DNA from: Pelagimonas phthalicica
GTDB lineage: Bacteria > Pseudomonadota > Alphaproteobacteria > Rhodobacterales > Rhodobacteraceae
Assembly: GCF_004364805.1 (NCBI RefSeq)
Contig: NZ_SOAP01000001.1
Span: 496,001-560,000, forward strand
Reading direction: 5' to 3'
DNA: 64,000 nt
In this document: piece after piece, positions 59,228 through 64,000 of the stretch
Layout: each line of letters starts with the position of its first letter
How positions within the stretch are numbered: the first letter of the stretch is position 1
Position numbers and translations under genes: made by a program
Notes under the pieces: generated by a model
The model's input: only the letters and a program-made list of their open reading frames with translations
Told to the model about the DNA's origin: nothing
The model's database searches: none

Positions 59228-61839
59228 CCCAACCCATTCGCTCGACCTGCCCCTATTGCGGCACCGGCTGCGGGGTTTTGCTGACCCCGACTGAAAACGG
59301 GCTCGAGGTCAAAGGCGACCCGGATCACCCGGCCAATTATGGTCGGCTCTGCTCCAAGGGCTCGGCCTTGGGCGAAACAGTGGGCCTGGGCGGGCGATTG
59401 CTTGCCCCGCAAGTCCATGGGCAAGAGAGCGATTGGGACACCGCATTGCAGCTGGTGGCGGATAAATTCGCCGCCAGCATCCGCGATCATGGCCCTGATA
59501 GTGTCGCGTTTTACCTTTCTGGTCAGTTGCTAACCGAGGATTACTACCTCGCCAACAAACTGATCAAAGGCTATATGGGCACGGCAAATGTCGACACGAA
59601 TTCAAGGCTTTGCATGGCCTCAACCGTGGCCGGACATAAACGTGCCTTTGGCACCGACACGGTGCCGCAAACCTACGAAGACATTGAAAGCGCCGATCTG
59701 GTGGTGCTGGTGGGTTCCAACCTCGCCTGGTGCCATCCGGTGCTCTATCAACGCCTGATCGCCGCCAAGGCCGAACGTGGAACCAAGATCGTGGTCATCG
59801 ACCCGCGCCGCACCGCCACCTGCGATGGGGCCGATCTGCACCTGCCACTTGAGGCGGGCAGTGACGTGGCCCTGTTCAACCATCTGCTGGCGCAGATCTA
59901 TGAGCAAGGGGCAGTCGACGCCGAATTCCTTGCCCATGTGAACGGGTTTGACGCGGCGCTCGCCGCTGCGTTCAACAGCGATCTGTCGGTGACCAAGCTT
60001 GATCCCGATCTGGTCCGGCAATTCTGCAACCTGTTCCTGCGCACCGAAAAGACCGTCACAATCTTTAGCCAGGGTGTGAACCAATCCAGCGCCGGCGCGG
60101 ATAAGGTCAATGCCATCCTCAACTGCCATCTGGCCACCGGTCGGATCGGCAAACCGGGCTGTGGGCCTCTATCGGTCACCGGGCAGCCCAACGCCATGGG
60201 CGGGCGCGAAGTTGGCGGGCTCGCCAATATGCTGGCCTGCCACCTCGATATTGAAAACGCGCAGCACCGGGATGCGGTGCAGGGGTTCTGGCAGTCCCCC
60301 TGCATGCCTCAGGCGGCGGGGTTGAAAGCCGTCGACATGTTCCGCGCCGTGGGTGATGGCCGGATCAAGGCATTGTGGATTATTCACACCAACCCCGCCG
60401 TCTCCATGCCCGACGCCTCAGCCGTGCGCGACGCGATTGCAGGCTGCGACTTTGTCGTGGTCTCGGACGTGACCGGACAGACCGACACCGCGCGCCTGGC
60501 AGATGTGCTGCTTCCCGCCTCGGCCTGGGCCGAGAAAAGCGGCACCGTCACCAATACCGATCGCACCATCTCGCGCCAGCGGGCCGTTCTGCCCGAACCC
60601 GGCTTTACCCGCCCCGATTGGGCGCAACTGGCCGAGGTGGGCCGCCGTATGGGCTGGGAAGAGGCGTTCACCTATGCCTCCGAGGCCGATGTATTTCGCG
60701 AATACGCCGCGCTCTCGGCCATTTCGGGAGATCTGGGCAAGGATTTCGACATTTCCGGCCTCGCGACGCTTAGCGATGAGGCATATGACGACCTATCGCC
60801 CACCCGCTGGCCAATTGCCGATCACAAACAAGGTGGTCGCTTCTTTGCGGATGGACAATTCTTCCACGCGGATGGCAAGGCCAAGATGCTGGCCGTGACC
60901 CATCGCCCACCGGTGGCGCGGACCGGCCCGCGCTACCCGTTCCGGCTTAATACCGGGCGGGTGCGCGATCAGTGGCACACCATGACCCGCACCGCCCGTT
61001 CGCCGCGCCTGTCGGCCCATCTCGCCGAACCCTTTGTCGAGATCAACCCGACCGATGCCCGCCAGCTTGAGATCAAAGCGAATGATCTCGTGCAACTCAA
61101 AAGCCCGCAAGGCAGCGCCGTCATGCGCGCCCGCATCACTGATGCGGTGCAAACCGGTGCGCTGTTCGCGCCGATCCACTGGACCGGCGAAACCGCCCCG
61201 GCCGCGCGGATTTGTGACACCGTCGCCGGTGAGGTGGATCCGGTCTCCGGCCAACCGGAAAGCAAGGCGTCGGTTGTGTCTGCAACACGGTTCCAGGCGG
61301 CATGGTTCGGCTTTGCCATCACCTTAAACGACATCACCCCGCAAGCGGAATACTGGGCGAAGGCCAAGACCGAGGCAGGTTTCCGCGTCGAACTCGCCGG
61401 TGCCACGGTGCCCGAGGATTGGGAGGCCACCGCGCGCGCCATGTTTGGCCTGCCAGAGGCTGATTTGCAGATCCTGCAGGACAAGAAACGCGGCGTTGCC
61501 CGCCTTGCCTTTCACAAGGATGGCATCCTTCAGGCCGCGCTCTTTGTGGCCCCCGATCCGGTCGCCCTGATGCGCGACTATGCGGCCACCCTGCCCGGTC
61601 AGGCTGCACCTGACGCGCTCACCGGGCGCGCGCCCGCCCACATGCCAGACCCCGGCCCGACGCTCTGTTCCTGTTTCAATGTCGGGGTGAACACCATCCT
61701 GACCGCCATCGAAACCCAAGGGTTGATGAGCGTCGAAGCCATTGGCGCTGCGCTGCAGGCAGGCACAAATTGCGGCTCTTGCCGCCCGGAAATCGCAGCG
61801 CTTCTGGCGCAAACGCAACAGCTTGAGGCGGCTGAATAG
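59224..61839 (+). CDS. nasA: Assimilatory nitrate reductase catalytic subunit NasA
   Basis: An 871-residue cytoplasmic molybdoenzyme that reduces nitrate to nitrite for assimilation. It has no Tat signal. The N-terminal 4Fe-4S motif is CPYCGTGCGVLL (C9, C12, C16) with a fourth Cys in GRLCSKGSA. The Mo-ligating Cys is in NSRLCMAS. A C-terminal BFD-like [2Fe-2S] domain has CSCFNVGVNT and CGSCRPE. Its start overlaps nirD (ATGA). It is the last gene of the nas operon. Confidence 0.94.
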   Translation: MTQPIRSTCPYCGTGCGVLLTPTENGLEVKGDPDHPANYGRLCSKGSALGETVGLGGRLLAPQVHGQESDWDTALQLVADKFAASIRDHGPDSVAFYLSGQLLTEDYYLANKLIKGYMGTANVDTNSRLCMASTVAGHKRAFGTDTVPQTYEDIESADLVVLVGSNLAWCHPVLYQRLIAAKAERGTKIVVIDPRRTATCDGADLHLPLEAGSDVALFNHLLAQIYEQGAVDAEFLAHVNGFDAALAAAFNSDLSVTKLDPDLVRQFCNLFLRTEKTVTIFSQGVNQSSAGADKVNAILNCHLATGRIGKPGCGPLSVTGQPNAMGGREVGGLANMLACHLDIENAQHRDAVQGFWQSPCMPQAAGLKAVDMFRAVGDGRIKALWIIHTNPAVSMPDASAVRDAIAGCDFVVVSDVTGQTDTARLADVLLPASAWAEKSGTVTNTDRTISRQRAVLPEPGFTRPDWAQLAEVGRRMGWEEAFTYASEADVFREYAALSAISGDLGKDFDISGLATLSDEAYDDLSPTRWPIADHKQGGRFFADGQFFHADGKAKMLAVTHRPPVARTGPRYPFRLNTGRVRDQWHTMTRTARSPRLSAHLAEPFVEINPTDARQLEIKANDLVQLKSPQGSAVMRARITDAVQTGALFAPIHWTGETAPAARICDTVAGEVDPVSGQPESKASVVSATRFQAAWFGFAITLNDITPQAEYWAKAKTEAGFRVELAGATVPEDWEATARAMFGLPEADLQILQDKKRGVARLAFHKDGILQAALFVAPDPVALMRDYAATLPGQAAPDALTGRAPAHMPDPGPTLCSCFNVGVNTILTAIETQGLMSVEAIGAALQAGTNCGSCRPEIAALLAQTQQLEAAE

Positions 61840-61840
61840 T

Positions 61841-62209
61841 CTATCTGTGCTGATCCACCAGGATCACATTGCCATCTGGATCGGCGATAACGAAACTCGC
61901 CGGTCCGCTTTCTCCGCCCTGCTCCTGACTGATTTCAACGCCAGCCTCTTGCAGCCGCGCCTTGATCTCTCGCACATCATCAAACGGGTTCACCTCGCCC
62001 GCTGATTGATCCCAACCGGGGTTAAAGGTCAGCATCTGCCCCTCAAACATACCTTGAAAGAGCCCGATCAGGGTCTCTCCATTCTTCATGATCAGGTAAT
62101 TGTGCTCCTCCGTCCCGCCAAAGGACCGGAACCCCAAGCTCTCATAAAACGTCTTGGACGCCGCCAGATCCTTGACCGCCAGCGACACCGAAAATGCACC
62201 CAATTGCAT
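61841..62209 (-). CDS. VOC (glyoxalase/bleomycin resistance) family protein
   Basis: A 122-residue vicinal-oxygen-chelate protein with two beta-alpha-beta-beta-beta units. The first is VSLAVKDLAASKTFYESLGFRSFGG and the second carries VIADPDGNVILVDQH. The Glu/His metal ligands of glyoxalase I are only partly evident, so the reaction is unknown. AGGAGG lies 5 nt before ATG 62209; the ATG at 62212 is too close to it. It converges on nasA, with one base between stop codons. Confidence 0.8.
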   Translation of the reverse strand: MQLGAFSVSLAVKDLAASKTFYESLGFRSFGGTEEHNYLIMKNGETLIGLFQGMFEGQMLTFNPGWDQSAGEVNPFDDVREIKARLQEAGVEISQEQGGESGPASFVIADPDGNVILVDQHR

Positions 62210-62255
62210 CATACCCTCCTGAAATGACCTGTCAGAAGGGTATCACATTTCGCGG

Positions 62256-62867
62256 TTAAAGCCCCGCAACATCCTTGATCTGCGCGACAACGTCGCTCAC
62301 CCCGTTTCCATGCCTTAGGGCTGTAAAAACAAAGGGGCGGCCTGCGCGCATGCGGGTGGCGTCGCGTTCCATCACCTCGAGCGACGCCCCGACATGTGGG
62401 GCGAGATCGGTTTTGTTGATGATCAACAGATCAGATTTGGTGATCGCCGGGCCGCCTTTGCGCGGGATTTCCTCACCTGCGGCCACATCAATCACATAAA
62501 GCGTCAGATCCGCCAGCTCCGGGCTGAAGGTCGCGCTCAGATTATCGCCCCCGCTTTCAATCAGCACAATCTGCACCTCGGGGTGACGTTCCTGCATCTG
62601 CGCCACCGCCGCCAGATTGATCGAGGCATCCTCGCGGATCGCCGTATGCGGGCAGCCGCCGGTTTCCACCCCAATCACCCGATCCGCTGGCAGGATCTGC
62701 ATGCGCATCAGCGCCTCGGCATCCTCTTGCGTGTAAATATCGTTGGTGATCACCCCAATCGAAAAGTCCTCTTTCAGGGCTTCGGCCAAACGGGCGGTCA
62801 GCGTGGTCTTGCCAGCGCCCACCGGGCCGCCAATACCAATTCTCAAAGGGCCATGGAACGTCGTCAT
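62256..62867 (-). CDS. ureG: Urease accessory GTPase UreG
   Basis: A 203-residue SIMIBI GTPase that delivers nickel to urease. P-loop [10 protein letters not shown], the nickel-binding CPH motif in [16 protein letters not shown], and [20 protein letters not shown] are family hallmarks; the NKTD base motif is present. The start at 62867 lies in the ureF stop (ATGA). Confidence 0.95.
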   Translation of the reverse strand: MTTFHGPLRIGIGGPVGAGKTTLTARLAEALKEDFSIGVITNDIYTQEDAEALMRMQILPADRVIGVETGGCPHTAIREDASINLAAVAQMQERHPEVQIVLIESGGDNLSATFSPELADLTLYVIDVAAGEEIPRKGGPAITKSDLLIINKTDLAPHVGASLEVMERDATRMRAGRPFVFTALRHGNGVSDVVAQIKDVAGL

Positions 62868-63505
62868 GATTGGAACAGTCTCGGTTGTTGTGTTTCGTGT
62901 TTCATCGCCGCGATGTCTGACAGAAAGGCGTTTGACCACAGGTCCTCGACTCCTTCACTGCGCGACACCAATGTCAGGCGCAGGCAAAGCGGGGTCAGCG
63001 CGGTGACCACCTGCTGCGCCTCGGTCTGACCCAAACGCATAAGCCGCTGCGCCGCCGAGACCAGATTGCCAACAAAAGCATTGAGATAGAGCGAGACAAC
63101 CGCGTCGCCATCCATGCGTTGGCGCGCCGCCGCTGCGCCAACCGCCAGAGGCAATTGCACCGCCGGAAAATTGGTGAACCAGACCGCATTCACGGTTTTG
63201 ACAAAGGCCGCGCCTTGCTTTTCCGCCTCGCGCAATCGTTCTGCTGCCGGGGCATAGGCGCGCGCCAAGGCGTTCAGGTCATCCAAATCCGCACCATCCT
63301 GCATCGCCGCACGGATCCAGATCGCATCCGCCCGCCCGGTCCCTTGCTCCAACACATCCTCAAGCCAGTTCTGCAGGCTGACCGCATCATGCACCCACCC
63401 CGCTTCAATCGCGGCCTCAAGCCCGTGGGAATAGGTGAAGGCCCCAATCGGAAAGGCCGGAGACAGCCATTGCGACAGGATCAGGAGATTGCCATCAATG
63501 GGCAT
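62864..63505 (-). CDS. ureF: Urease accessory protein UreF
   Basis: A 213-residue alpha-helical urease chaperone ([30 protein letters not shown]...). The conserved [17 protein letters not shown]-terminal segment and [18 protein letters not shown] region support it. It acts with UreD and UreG in the nickel-loading complex. The start at 63505 overlaps the ureE end by 11 nt, and its own stop overlaps ureG. Confidence 0.92.
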   Translation of the reverse strand: MPIDGNLLILSQWLSPAFPIGAFTYSHGLEAAIEAGWVHDAVSLQNWLEDVLEQGTGRADAIWIRAAMQDGADLDDLNALARAYAPAAERLREAEKQGAAFVKTVNAVWFTNFPAVQLPLAVGAAAARQRMDGDAVVSLYLNAFVGNLVSAAQRLMRLGQTEAQQVVTALTPLCLRLTLVSRSEGVEDLWSNAFLSDIAAMKHETQQPRLFQS

Positions 63506-64000
63506 GGCTATGGGCCTTTTCGCCGCTGTGATCGTGGCTGCGTCCATGGTCATGCCCATGATCATGAGCAGAGGCCCCATGTTCGTGGCTATGGGTGCGC
63601 CCATGCCCATAGGCCCCGCCCTCGGGCGTAAAGGGTTCCACCGCCTCGCAAATCTGCGCATCAAGATGCTCCAGCATATGCCGGATCACCGGGTCACGCT
63701 GGATCACCAACCGTGTGTCCTCGACCTGACAGGGGGTGTGGCGATTGCCGATATGCCAGGCCAACCGCGCCAGATAGCCGGTCACGACCAGCACATCCTC
63801 TGCCGCGGCCCGCACCTCGATCAACCGACCATCGGCCAGTTGCAACGCATCCCCGGCCTCAAGCGAGGTGGTTTTGGCCAAATCCACCACAAAGCCCAGC
63901 CCGCTGTCGCAGACCAGTTTCTTACGGCGCAGAAACCGCGCATCATAGTCGAGTGTTACGAACTCGGTCGCTTCGCCCCAGTCCCCTTTGCGCAACAGCA
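63495..64000 (-). CDS. ureE: Urease nickel chaperone UreE, 5' end beyond window
   Basis: At least 168 residues of UreE; the frame stays open to the right edge, where LLRKGDWG matches an internal UreE sequence, so the true start is outside. The core contains TLDYDARFLRRKKLV and GYLARLAWHIGNRHTPCQV, with the metal-binding His in RHTP. After residue 130 comes a His-rich tail with more than a dozen histidines, able to bind several nickel ions. UreE gives nickel to UreG. Confidence 0.93.
   Translation of the reverse strand, partial: LLRKGDWGEATEFVTLDYDARFLRRKKLVCDSGLGFVVDLAKTTSLEAGDALQLADGRLIEVRAAAEDVLVVTGYLARLAWHIGNRHTPCQVEDTRLVIQRDPVIRHMLEHLDAQICEAVEPFTPEGGAYGHGRTHSHEHGASAHDHGHDHGRSHDHSGEKAHSHAH

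Noticed and set aside
1-64000. CRISPR array, prophage, integrase or insertion sequence
   Set aside because: No regularly spaced repeats with unique spacers and no transposase, integrase or phage structural gene were seen. The CARF domain of RtcR belongs to RNA repair control here.

Overview
The window looks like a chromosomal segment of a marine Rhodobacteraceae (Roseobacter-type) alphaproteobacterium. The evidence is high-GC coding bias, many TGATG/ATGA-coupled gene pairs, a fused double-ABC nitrate importer controlled by NasS/NasT, urease accessory genes, and denitrification genes arranged in family-typical clusters. This placement is inference; no 16S or marker gene is present.

Layout. 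1-8.7 kb: a truncated hypothetical gene, monomeric isocitrate dehydrogenase, a small hemP operon, a LuxR solo, a degenerate phosphohistidine phosphatase-like lipoprotein, an IclR regulator next to an aldehyde dehydrogenase, and a DeoR/GlpR plus MarR/HpaR regulator pair. 9-16 kb: periplasmic nitrate reductase napFDAGHBC followed by a DUF2478 gene. 16.6-22.5 kb: heme d1 genes nirDL-G-H-J with a CbiX-like chelatase and a small membrane protein on the minus strand, divergent from nnrS. nirS, nirE, nirF, nirC and nirN are not in the window. 22.6-24.1 kb: two unrecognised or periplasmic beta-rich proteins.

24.1-31.1 kb is the most interesting part, an RNA-repair island. It reads rsr (bacterial Ro/TROVE protein), then four structured non-coding RNA modules, then kptA (RNA 2'-phosphotransferase), then a fifth RNA module, an unknown zinc-ribbon-like gene and rtcB (RNA ligase). 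All are on the minus strand and divergent from rtcR, a CARF-AAA+ activator. Each RNA module is bounded by a perfect 7-10 bp terminal stem and carries the same internal motif. Four of the five contain tRNA T-arm mimics, and in two the T-arm, acceptor and D-arm occur in circularly permuted order. They are best read as an array of bacterial Y RNAs bound by Rsr.

31.6-39.2 kb: nitric oxide reductase norCBQDEF with nnrU, a DUF4202 protein and a Dnr/NnrR-type Crp-Fnr regulator. TTGAC-N4-GTCAA-like boxes precede nap, nnrS/nir and norC, so this regulator probably joins them into one NO/anoxia regulon. 39.3-50 kb: glpK and glpD, each with a GlpR-like inverted repeat upstream; an RR / SUOX-fold / hybrid kinase signalling set; matB; a TrmO-like protein; and an SMP-30 family hydrolase. 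50.1-61.8 kb: assimilatory nitrate operon nasT-nasS-[antitermination leader]-nrtA-nrtB-double ABC-nirB-nirD-nasA. 61.8-64 kb: a VOC protein and ureG, ureF and truncated ureE.

Taken together the genes respire nitrate to nitrite and NO to N2O, assimilate nitrate and urea nitrogen, use glycerol, and repair cleaved RNA. Two families of intergenic palindromic repeats are scattered between the operons.
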